From Desulfocapsa sp. (GTDB lineage: Bacteria; Desulfobacterota; Desulfobulbia; Desulfobulbales; Desulfocapsaceae), in NCBI GenBank assembly GCA_030145625.1, contig JAQYVF010000019.1, positions 1 through 62,607 on the forward strand: a stretch of DNA of 62,607 bases. Direction: 5' to 3'. Shown here piece by piece: positions 1 to 8,329 of this stretch. Within the stretch, counting starts at the first letter, position 1; every line of letters starts with the position of its first letter. The position numbers and the translations under genes are program-made. The notes under the pieces were generated by a model that was not told the DNA's origin, ran no database searches, and saw only the letters and a program-made list of their open reading frames with translations.

Positions 1-19
1 CTAAAAACATTCCTGAGCC

Positions 20-2713
20 ATGCAAGTCATCACCACTCACCTCAATGCGGACTTTGACGGTCTTGCCTCCATGATAGCTGCCCAAAAGCTCTATCCTGAT
101 GCAGTGATGTCTTTCCCCGGTTCTCAGGAAAAAACATTACGACAATTTATCAACGAGACCCTCCAGTATCGTTATGATTTCGTAAAACTCAAGCATATCG
201 ACCTCAAACAGGTCACCACCCTCATCGTAGTGGACACCCGCCAAAAAAGCCGTATCGGTGCCTTTGCTGAGTGCCTGAACAATCCAGGCCTCTCTCTTCA
301 CCTCTATGACCACCATCCAGACACGCCAGATGTCATGCAGGGAGAGGTGGAGATACTTGCCCCAACAGGGGCAACAACCACCATTTTCTGTCAGCTCTTC
401 CAGGAAAAAAATATCTCCATCACTCAAGAAGAGGCGACCCTCTTTCAACTCGGCATATATGAAGACACCGGTTCCCTCACCCACCTGACCACCAAACCAG
501 ACGACCTGCTGGCCGCTGCCTGGCTTCTGGAAAATGGGGCCCAACTGGATATCATCTCTCAATTTCTTTCCTACGATCTCACATCACGCCAGGTCAACCT
601 GATCCATGAACTGACGAAGACGGCTCGCAGCTATATGATTTCCGGAACCGAAATTGTAGTTGTGAACCTCACCCTACAGGAATATGAAGATGACTTTTCC
701 CTTATTGTGCGTCGCTTTATGGTCATGGAAAATCTTGACTGTATCTTTGCCCTGGTAGGCATGGAAGGACGCATCTACCTCATTGCCAGATCCCGTATCC
801 CGGAAGTGAATGTGGGAAATATTGCCAGAGACTTCGATGGCGGCGGTCATAGCACGGCAGCCTCCGCTACAGTGCGCGACATGTCCATGATCGAGGCCCA
901 GGAAAACCTGATCCGCAGCCTGCACAGACACATCATGCCCCAGGCCATTGCCAGGGAAATGCTCTCTCAACCAGCCATCTCCATTTCTGAGAACACCTCC
1001 ATCATAGAAGTCAACAGACTGCTCACCCGCTACAACATCACAGCCTTACCGATAGTCACGACCACCGAGCCCGGAAAAGAAAAACAGGAGTCACGCCCTG
1101 TCAAGGTGATAGGCACCATCTCCCGCCGTGTTGTGGAGAAAGCCATCCATCATAATCTTGGGTCACTTCCTGTCAGCGAATACATGACCAGCGATATCGA
1201 AATATTGCCGCTCAGCGCCACTCTTGCAGACATAGAACAATTGATCATTGAACGCAGACAACGGTTGCTCCCCATCGTTCACGAGGGTCAACTCATCGGC
1301 GTGATTACCCGAACCGACCTGCTCAACCGGCTTGTCAACGACCCGGGCCACCTCCCCCGAGACCTGCTGCACCAAAGCGAACAACCATCACGGGAAAAGA
1401 CCAAAAACATCCTTCAACTCATAAGCGGATTTTTGGATCGTGAACTCATCATCCTACTTCGCACCATTGGTGAAGTTGCCGATAACGTTGGCTTCAAAGC
1501 CTATGCCGTAGGAGGATTTATTCGAGATCTGCTCCTAAAACAGAGAAATCTGGATCTTGATATTGTAGTGGAAGGCGACGGAATTGTCTTTGCAAAAAAA
1601 TTGGCGGAACAACTGGGAGGCAGGATAAGGACCCATGATCGATTTATCACAGCCAAGGTTATCCTGCCTGACGGATTTAAAATCGACATAGCCACTGCCA
1701 GACTTGAATATTACGAATATCCGGCTGCCCTCCCCACAGTTGAACTCTCCTCCATCAAGCTTGACCTCTACCGTCGCGATTTCACCATCAACGCCATGGC
1801 CTTACAGCTCAACCCGGCTCAATTCGGTACTCTGAGCGACTTTTTCAATAGCCAGAACGATCTCAAGGAAAAATTGATCAAGGTCCTGCACAACCTGAGT
1901 TTTGTGGAAGATCCAAGCCGGATATTTCGGGCCATTCGTTTTGAAAAGAGGATGGATTTCAAGATCGCCAGGCATACGAACCGTTTGATACTGGGAGCTG
2001 TAAAGATGGATTTGTTCGGCAAAAGCAGTGACCCACGCTTTTTTTCCGAACTCCAATTGATTTTTTCCGAAGATAACCCCCTGCCAGCCATCAGAAGACT
2101 TGCTGAGTTCAACCTGTTCCAGTTTCTCTGGCCTGACCTTAAACCCAATCTCAAGATTGATCGTCGTTTCATCCACATCCTGACCCAGGCCCATCAAGCC
2201 ATCTCCTGGTTCCGTTTCCTCTACCTGGAAGAAGGGATTGAAGCATGGCGCATCTATTTACTTGCGATCATGGGACGATCGAAACCCAAACAGCTGGAAA
2301 GTTTTTGTGAACGTTTTCATCTCCCCCAAAAGACCCGTGAGGAACTGATCCGGCAAAAGGTGGCCACCGACGAAGTGGCCAACCGTCTCCATGGCCGAGA
2401 ACCGAAGAAGAACAGCACGATTCACCAAATGCTTGAACCTCTATCCAACGATGGTCTTCTTTACCTCATGGCCATTACCAGAAAAAATGAGATCAAAAAA
2501 CTTATCTCGCTTTATGTCACCACCCTACGCAACACCAAGCCTCTACTCAACGGACAGGATCTCAAAGCTATGGGCTATATCCCTGGACAGCAGTTCAAAA
2601 AGATGTTGACCGCTCTAACCGATGCCCGATTGGACGGCACGGTGCACCGCCGAGAAGATGAAAAGGATTTTCTCCGGAAGCATTTTCCTGTGAAAAAATC
2701 TATTTCTTCATAA
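20..2713 (+). CDS. DHH-CBS-tRNA nucleotidyltransferase fusion (A-adding/CCA type)
   Basis: Predicted tRNA 3'-end nucleotidyltransferase fused to a DHH phosphoesterase, 897 aa. The N-terminal DHH part has THLNADFDG near residue 6 and the DHH triad at 97-99; the DHHA1 part has GGGH near 274-277. Two CBS domains follow at about 310-445. The poly(A)-polymerase head begins near residue 498 with GGFIRDLLL and the acidic DLDI metal site, then RRDFTINAMAL, and an all-helical RNA-binding tail. Proteins with this domain order are known from Geobacter and other Desulfobacterota, where the tRNA-end work is split between A- and CC-adding enzymes. Whether this copy adds A only or full CCA cannot be told from the sequence. 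Its end overlaps the convergent znuB by 14 nt. The ATG at 20 is close to the window edge and no upstream context is available. Confidence 0.9.
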   Translation: MQVITTHLNADFDGLASMIAAQKLYPDAVMSFPGSQEKTLRQFINETLQYRYDFVKLKHIDLKQVTTLIVVDTRQKSRIGAFAECLNNPGLSLHLYDHHPDTPDVMQGEVEILAPTGATTTIFCQLFQEKNISITQEEATLFQLGIYEDTGSLTHLTTKPDDLLAAAWLLENGAQLDIISQFLSYDLTSRQVNLIHELTKTARSYMISGTEIVVVNLTLQEYEDDFSLIVRRFMVMENLDCIFALVGMEGRIYLIARSRIPEVNVGNIARDFDGGGHSTAASATVRDMSMIEAQENLIRSLHRHIMPQAIAREMLSQPAISISENTSIIEVNRLLTRYNITALPIVTTTEPGKEKQESRPVKVIGTISRRVVEKAIHHNLGSLPVSEYMTSDIEILPLSATLADIEQLIIERRQRLLPIVHEGQLIGVITRTDLLNRLVNDPGHLPRDLLHQSEQPSREKTKNILQLISGFLDRELIILLRTIGEVADNVGFKAYAVGGFIRDLLLKQRNLDLDIVVEGDGIVFAKKLAEQLGGRIRTHDRFITAKVILPDGFKIDIATARLEYYEYPAALPTVELSSIKLDLYRRDFTINAMALQLNPAQFGTLSDFFNSQNDLKEKLIKVLHNLSFVEDPSRIFRAIRFEKRMDFKIARHTNRLILGAVKMDLFGKSSDPRFFSELQLIFSEDNPLPAIRRLAEFNLFQFLWPDLKPNLKIDRRFIHILTQAHQAISWFRFLYLEEGIEAWRIYLLAIMGRSKPKQLESFCERFHLPQKTREELIRQKVATDEVANRLHGREPKKNSTIHQMLEPLSNDGLLYLMAITRKNEIKKLISLYVTTLRNTKPLLNGQDLKAMGYIPGQQFKKMLTALTDARLDGTVHRREDEKDFLRKHFPVKKSISS

Positions 2714-3551
2714 CAGTCAACATTCTCCCTCCAAGGAGGGTAAACAGATAAACAGTAGCAGCAACAATAATAATGATCGGACCACTGGGAAGATCCAGAG
2801 TAAAACTCACTCCGAGTCCGGTCACCACGAATCCCGCGCAAAAGAGGACTGCCAACAGCATCATCTGCAAAATGTTCCTGGAAAAATTTCCGGCAACAGC
2901 TGCTGGCAAAGTCAGTAGTGCAATCACCAGAATAATACCCACCACACGCACCAGCAGGACAATGGTCAGGGCAGTAAGGCAGAGCAGGAGAAGATAGATC
3001 CAGCCGGTACGCAACCCTCGCAACCTGGCAAATTCCTCATCAAAACAAACGGCCAGGAACTTGTGATAAAAAACTCCGACCAGTCCCAAAACCACCACAT
3101 CCAGAACCAAAACGAAAAAGAAATCACTTCTGCTAACAAGCAGGATATTACCAAAAAGGTAACTCATGGGATCGACATAGCCCGGTGTCTTGGCTATGAA
3201 GAGAAGACCCGTTGCCATCCCCACTGCCCAAAGAGCACCAATGACACTGTCTTCACGCTGACGGGCATGACGGCTGACCAAGGCAAGAATAAGAGCAGCA
3301 AGCAGGGAGGCCAGGACCGCCCCTTGAATGGGACCGAACCAGGTAATACCTTTCGCCTTTTCCAGATAGAGCCCTAGACCGATCCCACCCAATACGCAGT
3401 GGGAAATGGCCCCGGCAATGTAGCTGATCCTACGGACAACAACCAACGTTCCGATAATGCCAAAGGGCAGAGAGGCAAAAATCCCGGTAAGCAGGGCATA
3501 ACGAAAAAAATAAATATTCGGATCAAAGAGTGTGATCAAAAACTCACTCAT
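2700..3551 (-). CDS. znuB: Zinc ABC transporter permease ZnuB
   Basis: Membrane permease of a zinc/manganese-type (ABC-3 family) importer, 283 aa, with about eight hydrophobic segments spread over the whole length. It contains the family's glycine-rich stretches (GTLVVVRRISYIAGAISHCV early; VVGIILVIALLTLPAAVA late). It is the last gene of a four-gene minus-strand operon: it overlaps znuC by 8 nt, znuC overlaps znuA by 4 nt, and znuA overlaps the regulator by 4 nt, so the four are translationally coupled. Metal choice (Zn rather than Mn or Fe) is inferred from the His-rich loop in the binding protein and from the cysteine-rich regulator. Confidence 0.92.
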   Translation of the reverse strand: MSEFLITLFDPNIYFFRYALLTGIFASLPFGIIGTLVVVRRISYIAGAISHCVLGGIGLGLYLEKAKGITWFGPIQGAVLASLLAALILALVSRHARQREDSVIGALWAVGMATGLLFIAKTPGYVDPMSYLFGNILLVSRSDFFFVLVLDVVVLGLVGVFYHKFLAVCFDEEFARLRGLRTGWIYLLLLCLTALTIVLLVRVVGIILVIALLTLPAAVAGNFSRNILQMMLLAVLFCAGFVVTGLGVSFTLDLPSGPIIIIVAATVYLFTLLGGRMLTVMKK

Positions 3552-4314
3552 GGCTATGTCCCTTCCCGCTACAGCAGTGATCGTGACGGATCATCTGCAG
3601 ATCCCCCCCATAAATCTCCCGAATCAGATCTCCGGTGAGCGCGCTGGTCGGATGAATTTTCACTGCTTTATTGACACAGGCTATACGCTTAAAAAAGGTA
3701 GAAGCAAAACCCACCTCATGAGTCACCATGATAATGGTCATGCGCTGGTTCAGCTTGCCCAGAAGATCAAAAAACTTGACTTCAGACTCATGATCGATAT
3801 TGGCTGTGGGTTCATCAAGGATTAGGATATCACCTCTGGATGCCAGGGCTCGCGCAATTAGCACCCGCTGCCGCTGCCCACCTGAAATGGAAGAAAATGG
3901 ACGAGCTGCAATATCAACAAGATGCGTTTCGGCCAGTGCCTCCAGTGCCTGTTCCCTGTCTTCCTTGCTGTATCTGCCGGTAAATGACTGGCCCAGTCGT
4001 CCCATGCACACCACCTCCATGACAGAAATAGGAAACTGGGAATCATACTGCGCATACTGGGGCACATAACTGATCCGCAAACGAGCTTCTTTCGGCTTGC
4101 TGCCAAAGACATGGACAGTCCCGGTATTTGGGGTGAGCAAGCCCAATATGAGTTTAATCAGCGTAGTCTTACCACCACCATTTGGACCTACCACGCAGAT
4201 AGAATCAAGGGAGGCTATATCGAGATTAACATCAACAAGTACAGCCCGAGTGTCGTAGCTGAACGTGACACCGTGAATGGAAACAGCACTCTTCTGTAAA
4301 TCCCGAATCATCAT
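3544..4314 (-). CDS. znuC: Zinc ABC transporter ATP-binding protein ZnuC
   Basis: Cytoplasmic ATPase of the zinc importer, 256 aa, a usual length for the family. Walker A is GPNGGGKTT (near residue 40), the ABC signature is SISGGQRQR, and Walker B is ILILDEPTA followed by the H-loop MVTHE. The C-terminus carries a histidine-containing tail (HDHCCSGKGHSHE), which could bind metal; such tails occur in some ZnuC proteins. It is sandwiched in the znuA-znuC-znuB operon with overlapping ends. Confidence 0.93.
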   Translation of the reverse strand: MMIRDLQKSAVSIHGVTFSYDTRAVLVDVNLDIASLDSICVVGPNGGGKTTLIKLILGLLTPNTGTVHVFGSKPKEARLRISYVPQYAQYDSQFPISVMEVVCMGRLGQSFTGRYSKEDREQALEALAETHLVDIAARPFSSISGGQRQRVLIARALASRGDILILDEPTANIDHESEVKFFDLLGKLNQRMTIIMVTHEVGFASTFFKRIACVNKAVKIHPTSALTGDLIREIYGGDLQMIRHDHCCSGKGHSHE

Positions 4315-5222
4315 TTCTCCCGACTCATCAAGGCGTGGACTATCCTGTCTGCCATGATCTTCAAATTTGCATCCATATCTTCTGCAAGGGGATCCAAGGG
4401 AACAACCTTACCACCAATAGCAGTCGCCACCGCACTCGCACTTTTGGGGTCAAATTGCGACTGAACAAAAATCACCTTGCCCCCCTTAGCCAGGGCCTTG
4501 CGAGTAAATACAGATAATTGCCTGGGCGTAGGCGATTTCCCACCGGTTTCCACCGCCACCTGCTGCAGATGGTAGCTGTGGGCAAAATAACCAAACGCCG
4601 GATGAAAGACAAAGAAAGAGGCACCATGAAAGGGGGCGAAAATCCTGGTTATCTCATGATCAAGATCGTCTAGCTTCCTGTGCAACTCGGCAAGATTGTT
4701 GTTATAGTCTTGCCGATGCTCCGGATCGTCACTCGCCAGGGCTTCGGCCATAATTGTGGCCATAATTTTGAGATTTTTCGGTGACAGCCAGACATGGGGG
4801 TCAAAAGCAACCCCATGGCCATGATTTTTTTCCCCTTTCTGTTCATCCTTGTGCTCATGGCCTGAAATCGCCATCGGTATCTTGTGAATCCCTTCAGTGA
4901 CATCAACGATGCGCAGATTATGGGAATTTTCCCCCAAACGCCGAATGATCACCCGTTCAAATTCTAAGCCCAAACCAAAAAACAGGCTTGCTCGGGAAAA
5001 GGCCAGGATCTGCCTGGGTCGAGGCTCAAATGTGTGGGGATCCTGTCCATTACCCACCAGGACACGGGTCTTGACCAGATCCTTACCGATATGCTCACAG
5101 ATCCATTTCTGCGGTGGGATGGAGACAAAAACTTCTACTTTTTCCGATGCGACAGCAGCCCCATGAACGGAAAAGAGAAGAAGACACAAGAACAGAAAAA
5201 ATTGCAGATGATTTTTTTTCAC
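4311..5222 (-). CDS. znuA: Zinc ABC transporter substrate-binding protein ZnuA
   Basis: Periplasmic metal-binding protein of the cluster A-I (ZnuA/TroA) type, 303 aa. It starts with a signal peptide (hydrophobic run LQFFLFLCLLLFSVHG, likely cut after AVA). A short His/acidic loop, GHEHKDEQKGEKNHGHG, is typical of zinc-specific members and is followed by the DPHVWLSP ligand motif. Another His ligand lies in VFHPAFGYFAHSY. It is the first transporter gene after the regulator and overlaps it by 4 nt (ATGA-type coupling), so its synthesis is tied to the regulator's. Confidence 0.93.
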   Translation of the reverse strand: MKKNHLQFFLFLCLLLFSVHGAAVASEKVEVFVSIPPQKWICEHIGKDLVKTRVLVGNGQDPHTFEPRPRQILAFSRASLFFGLGLEFERVIIRRLGENSHNLRIVDVTEGIHKIPMAISGHEHKDEQKGEKNHGHGVAFDPHVWLSPKNLKIMATIMAEALASDDPEHRQDYNNNLAELHRKLDDLDHEITRIFAPFHGASFFVFHPAFGYFAHSYHLQQVAVETGGKSPTPRQLSVFTRKALAKGGKVIFVQSQFDPKSASAVATAIGGKVVPLDPLAEDMDANLKIMADRIVHALMSREK

Positions 5223-5524
5223 AACAACTCTCTCTTTTCCAGATCAGGATGACCACCCTTCGAGGCATTTTCGGACTGACAGACAAAATGAACGGCCTGA
5301 CACTCTTCACAACGAGTCAATGCGTGCAGGGTGAGAAATTGCTCCAAATGTTTTCCCTGTTCAAGAGTCAACACTCCGGTTCCCTTACATAAAGGGCATT
5401 CATGTTCAAGGGTGGCAAGTAGGGCCTTGCGAATAAATTCAGACCTGTTGGGGGTATTTTCCAGGGCCTCGGCAAGATCGCCATCGGCCTTAAATGAAAA
5501 GACTCGTTCTCTTTTCTTTTCCAT
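5219..5524 (-). CDS. Small ribbon-helix-helix-like, cysteine-rich regulator of the znu operon
   Basis: 101-aa protein at the head of the zinc operon. The N-terminal 35 residues (RVFSFKADGDLAEALE, then NRSEFIRKAL) read like a ribbon-helix-helix DNA-binding domain. The rest carries two CxxC pairs (C43/C46 and C72/C75), C82, H42 and H79, which look like a zinc site. The start is supported by a strong Shine-Dalgarno GAGGAGG 9 nt upstream. A perfect inverted repeat lies 24 nt upstream of the start codon. I infer an autoregulatory zinc sensor that replaces Zur; this is not proven. It has no recognised family name that I can give. Confidence 0.75.
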   Translation of the reverse strand: MEKKRERVFSFKADGDLAEALENTPNRSEFIRKALLATLEHECPLCKGTGVLTLEQGKHLEQFLTLHALTRCEECQAVHFVCQSENASKGGHPDLEKRELL

Positions 5525-5547
5525 ACATACATTCCTCCTCTCTTGGC

Positions 5548-5566
5548 GGTATTAATTTTTAATACC
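5548..5566. promoter_or_regulatory. Perfect inverted repeat, probable operator of the znu operon
   Basis: GGTATTAA-ttt-TTAATACC: 8-bp arms around a 3-bp spacer, placed between the znu operon regulator and the divergent membrane-protein gene at 5718. Its position close to the regulator's ribosome binding site fits a repressor site for that gene's product. The sequence does not resemble a GC-rich classic Zur box. Confidence 0.65.
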
Positions 5567-5717
5567 ACTCCCTCTTTCAGTCAAGATAAAAATTGAACCG
5601 TCCCTCAGAGACTCTCGCCAGACAAAATCGGTTGCTGTCCTGCAGATTCTTCAGTATATCGATCAGAAAGAACTCACCGAGAAACCGCCTCTCTTTCCCC
5701 TGACAGCGACAAAAATC

Positions 5718-6641
5718 ATGCCCGACTACCTTCGTCAAAGCCTGAAATCCTCTCTCAGCAGTGGTATCCTTATTCTCAAGCTGGTGGTTCCCTTCTATGT
5801 TCTTGCCGATATCCTCCTTTATCTCGACCTGCTCCGACCCTTAAGTTTTCTCTTTTCTCCAGTTACCGGCCTCCTCCAGCTCCCAACGGAAGCAGCCATG
5901 GCACTCGCCGCAGGAGTCCTGCTCAACCTCTATGCCGCGGTTGCCTTTGCCGCCCCCTTAGACCTGAGCCCGTACCAATGGACCATCCTCGGCGTCTTCC
6001 TTGGTGTCTGCCACTCTCTGCCGGTGGAAAGCGCCATCATGAAGAAACTGGGCATCAGTTTTCTCTACTCCACCCTTCTTCGGGTGAGCATGGCCTTTCT
6101 CACCACATTGCCACTCCTGTTCATTTCACCTTCCCTCATTACAGGAAAAAGCAGTGGTCATGAGGTTCAACTCGCAACCTACTCCAGCATCTCCGACCTG
6201 CTATTCCATTCACTGACAGGTGCCGCAATTCTTTCAACCAAGATCATTGCACTTATCACGGCCATCATATTTGTTATGGATTTGCTCAAGAGGACGCAGT
6301 ACATCCGAAACTATAGTCAACGAGTCCAGACCTCCTTCTCTCTGCTTACCGGACAACTCCTGGGCATCACGTATGGTGCAGGTATCCTCATCAAAGAAGC
6401 CAATTCCGGAAATCTGCAGCGCCGCGATCTGCTCTTCATCGGTACCTTTCTCATGATCTGCCATTCACTCCTTGAAGACCCCCTGCTCTTTGTCCTCTTT
6501 GGCGCCAATTACTGGATCATCATCGGCAGTCGTTTTTCTATGGCCTGTCTTGCAGCCTTTCTCGTCAGTCGGTTTTTTATTTTTCACCAATCGAAAAAGG
6601 ACAAGAAAAACTCTTCTCTCGGAAGATCCGACGACCAGTGA
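5718..6641 (+). CDS. Nucleoside-recognition (Gate) domain membrane protein
   Basis: 307-aa polytopic membrane protein with about eight hydrophobic segments and the features of Gate/nucleoside-recognition proteins (SpmA/SpmB/YjiH-like), for example LGVCHSLPVESAIMKKLG and FLMICHSLLEDPLL, two copies of the CHSL motif in the two halves. Substrate unknown. It is divergent from the zinc operon and shares the inverted repeat with it, so zinc-linked control is possible. The ATG at 5718 has no clear ribosome binding site. The frame stays open upstream to 5556 without ATG, GTG or TTG and reads protein-like (LQILQYIDQKELTEKPP), so a rare start codon upstream should be considered. Confidence 0.75.
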   Translation: MPDYLRQSLKSSLSSGILILKLVVPFYVLADILLYLDLLRPLSFLFSPVTGLLQLPTEAAMALAAGVLLNLYAAVAFAAPLDLSPYQWTILGVFLGVCHSLPVESAIMKKLGISFLYSTLLRVSMAFLTTLPLLFISPSLITGKSSGHEVQLATYSSISDLLFHSLTGAAILSTKIIALITAIIFVMDLLKRTQYIRNYSQRVQTSFSLLTGQLLGITYGAGILIKEANSGNLQRRDLLFIGTFLMICHSLLEDPLLFVLFGANYWIIIGSRFSMACLAAFLVSRFFIFHQSKKDKKNSSLGRSDDQ

Positions 6642-6847
6642 CACAGAAACACCGGAAAGCTGCCAAATATTTTTCTGGATAAGTTCTCGCAACAGACCTC
6701 ACAAACAATACATCCTGACCCATTCCTCAAGCCCACAAACAAGACATAATCCTTTGTTTCCAGCAATATACGACACAATAGACACACCAGCCAACGACGC
6801 GCCACCGATCTGTTTTCTCCCTACCAACCTGGAAATAAATCTCCACT

Positions 6848-6881
6848 TGTTACCAATTTGTTACCTCTAAAAGCGTATTCT
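6848..6881 (+). promoter_or_regulatory. SARP-type promoter 1: TGTTACC direct repeats upstream of a -10 box
   Basis: TGTTACC at 6848-6854 and again at 6859-6865, an 11-bp period, followed after 10 bp by TATTCT at 6876-6881. The same layout occurs at 23133-23166. SARP family activators are known to bind heptamers repeated every 11 bp that take the place of the -35 box, close to the -10. The leader to the gene at 7046 would be about 160 nt. The BTAD regulator at 25295 is the obvious candidate binder (inference). Confidence 0.6.
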
Positions 6882-6908
6882 ACAATATCAAGGAAGCAAC
6901 GTATCCAC

Positions 6909-6948
6909 CGATCGCAGGTTATAACCAATCCACGATCGTACGTTATAA
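6909..6948 (+). repeat. Two imperfect 16-bp direct repeats in the leader of the 7046 gene
   Basis: CGATCGCAGGTTATAA (6909-6924) and CGATCGTACGTTATAA (6933-6948), 24 bp apart. Each begins with the palindrome CGATCG. The first also contains the palindrome GGTTATAACC. They lie downstream of the proposed -10 box, so they could be a second operator or an RNA element. Confidence 0.5.
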
Positions 6949-7045
6949 ACTCCATACAGTTTAAAATCATCTTCTGAGCAATTGATTTCGACAACAGGCT
7001 GTACATGCACAGAGGTCTCTGCAAATACCAGGGGGGGGAGAAACA

Positions 7046-8329
7046 ATGAGTGCGCCAAAGAGAAAGAAAGAGGAGACACTACCCTTTACAATCAAGGTTC
7101 AGCTGGAGCAGACGCAAAACCAGGATCTGCCCAAGGGCATGGTGTATGCCTATGACCGAAATGGTGGTTTTCTTGCTTCAACTTCCTTTCCCAATAAAGC
7201 ACAATTCACTATTCAATTATCATTACCCTCAGTTTTGCATGGCGACACAATACGGATACTCATGGGACCGGAGGTTTCAGATTACTCAGGAGAGATGCCG
7301 GAATGGATGCGCCGGACAATCAGATTGAAAGCAAATAATGTAGGTGCACATTCCTCATCGCTTCTGCTACGCAAAGGTGCCTATGAAAAACAAATACAAC
7401 TTGATGTTGAAAACAAGGTTGTTCTATTAACCGTTTCGCCACATGATTGGAAAAAATGGCTTCACTGCCGATGTGTTATCAGGGGACGTTTGATAAAAAT
7501 CCTGCAGATGCCAGACGGGACCCATAAAGAACTTGGCGTATGCAATTCCTGCATCAGGATATATGAAGTTGATAAGCTCTCAAAAATTATTGCCCGCTTA
7601 CCGGATCGTGACCTCTCACGAATCCGAGATGACCTGCTCGCCCATCTCAAGAATTGGTCTCCCGCCCCGCCCTTAAAAAAGCTTCCCTCTCTCATAAGGC
7701 AAAAGAGCGGACCTCCTCCATCACAAGCTTTCAAATCTGATGAAATAAAGCCTGCAACTCCTGCAAAAACGGCTCATGTTACCATGTCCCGGCCCCCCCC
7801 TCCTCCCCTTCCAAACAAAAACATTCCCTCCCGGCAAGGACTACCTGTAACAATGATTGCCCAGGAACTTGAAAATATTTTCATAGCCGATTCTGTCAAT
7901 CAACTGCGCAATGCACTTATCATCAAGGCAGACATACTCGCCAAGCTTATGTGCCAATGGAAATGGCTCCATTTCCATTTTTCCAAAGATTTGATCAAGT
8001 GCGTGCCCACCAATGGGCAGGGCATATTTAAGACCACAATCACCTATCCACGCGGAGGCGACAAGCCTGACCTGTATTTCAAGGGGATACAGTGCATTGG
8101 TTACAGCATGAACACCCTTTACGATCCCAGTGTGGCCTGCAATACCCACTGGAACTATGAATGCGGCCGCGAGGTTGTTCTGATCACAAACGATCCTGCC
8201 GCCAAAACCCATAGGACTCCTGAATCAGTGCAGACACCTCCCAAAGTCACCAACCGAAAAATGCCGTATGCAATGCGAGGTACGCTGTTAAACAAGATTA
8301 ATCAGTCCATCGACATAAGGTTGCCTTGA
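7046..8329 (+). CDS. Unknown 427-aa protein with proline-rich linker
   Basis: I do not recognise a named family. The N-terminal ~130 residues look like a beta-sandwich (VYAYDRNGGFLASTSFP, then a run of beta-prone strands). A second block (about 140-205) has two cysteines around CRCVIRGRLIKILQMPDG, then CNSCIRIYEVD and a helical IIARLPDRDLSRIRDDLL. A Pro-rich linker near residues 225-270 includes PPPPP encoded by a C8 tract. The C-terminal ~150 residues contain WKWLHFHFSK and conserved-looking Cys residues. The block around VCNSCIRIYEVD resembles, from memory, uncharacterised proteins of other bacteria. There is no signal peptide. The stop codon directly abuts the ATG of the amidase gene, so the two are coupled. 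The ribosome binding region is G8AG, 7 nt before the ATG. Confidence 0.7.
   Translation: MSAPKRKKEETLPFTIKVQLEQTQNQDLPKGMVYAYDRNGGFLASTSFPNKAQFTIQLSLPSVLHGDTIRILMGPEVSDYSGEMPEWMRRTIRLKANNVGAHSSSLLLRKGAYEKQIQLDVENKVVLLTVSPHDWKKWLHCRCVIRGRLIKILQMPDGTHKELGVCNSCIRIYEVDKLSKIIARLPDRDLSRIRDDLLAHLKNWSPAPPLKKLPSLIRQKSGPPPSQAFKSDEIKPATPAKTAHVTMSRPPPPPLPNKNIPSRQGLPVTMIAQELENIFIADSVNQLRNALIIKADILAKLMCQWKWLHFHFSKDLIKCVPTNGQGIFKTTITYPRGGDKPDLYFKGIQCIGYSMNTLYDPSVACNTHWNYECGREVVLITNDPAAKTHRTPESVQTPPKVTNRKMPYAMRGTLLNKINQSIDIRLP

Larger units (their letters stand above)
6642..7045. other. 404-bp intergenic region with promoter elements and direct repeats
   Basis: No gene seen. It holds the paired TGTTACC promoter (6848-6881), two related 16-bp direct repeats (6909-6924 and 6933-6948, 14 of 16 identical, 24 bp apart, within the expected leader), and a G8 tract (7031-7038) that forms part of the ribosome binding region of the next gene. 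Confidence 0.6.

Noticed and set aside
137-562. 141-codon minus-strand frame inside the first gene
   Set aside because: Antisense shadow of a well-supported 897-aa gene; no ribosome binding site and no family resemblance.
6848-6948. Tandem direct repeats that could suggest a CRISPR array
   Set aside because: Repeat length 7-16 bp with 4-8 bp spacers and only two units of each kind; no cas genes.
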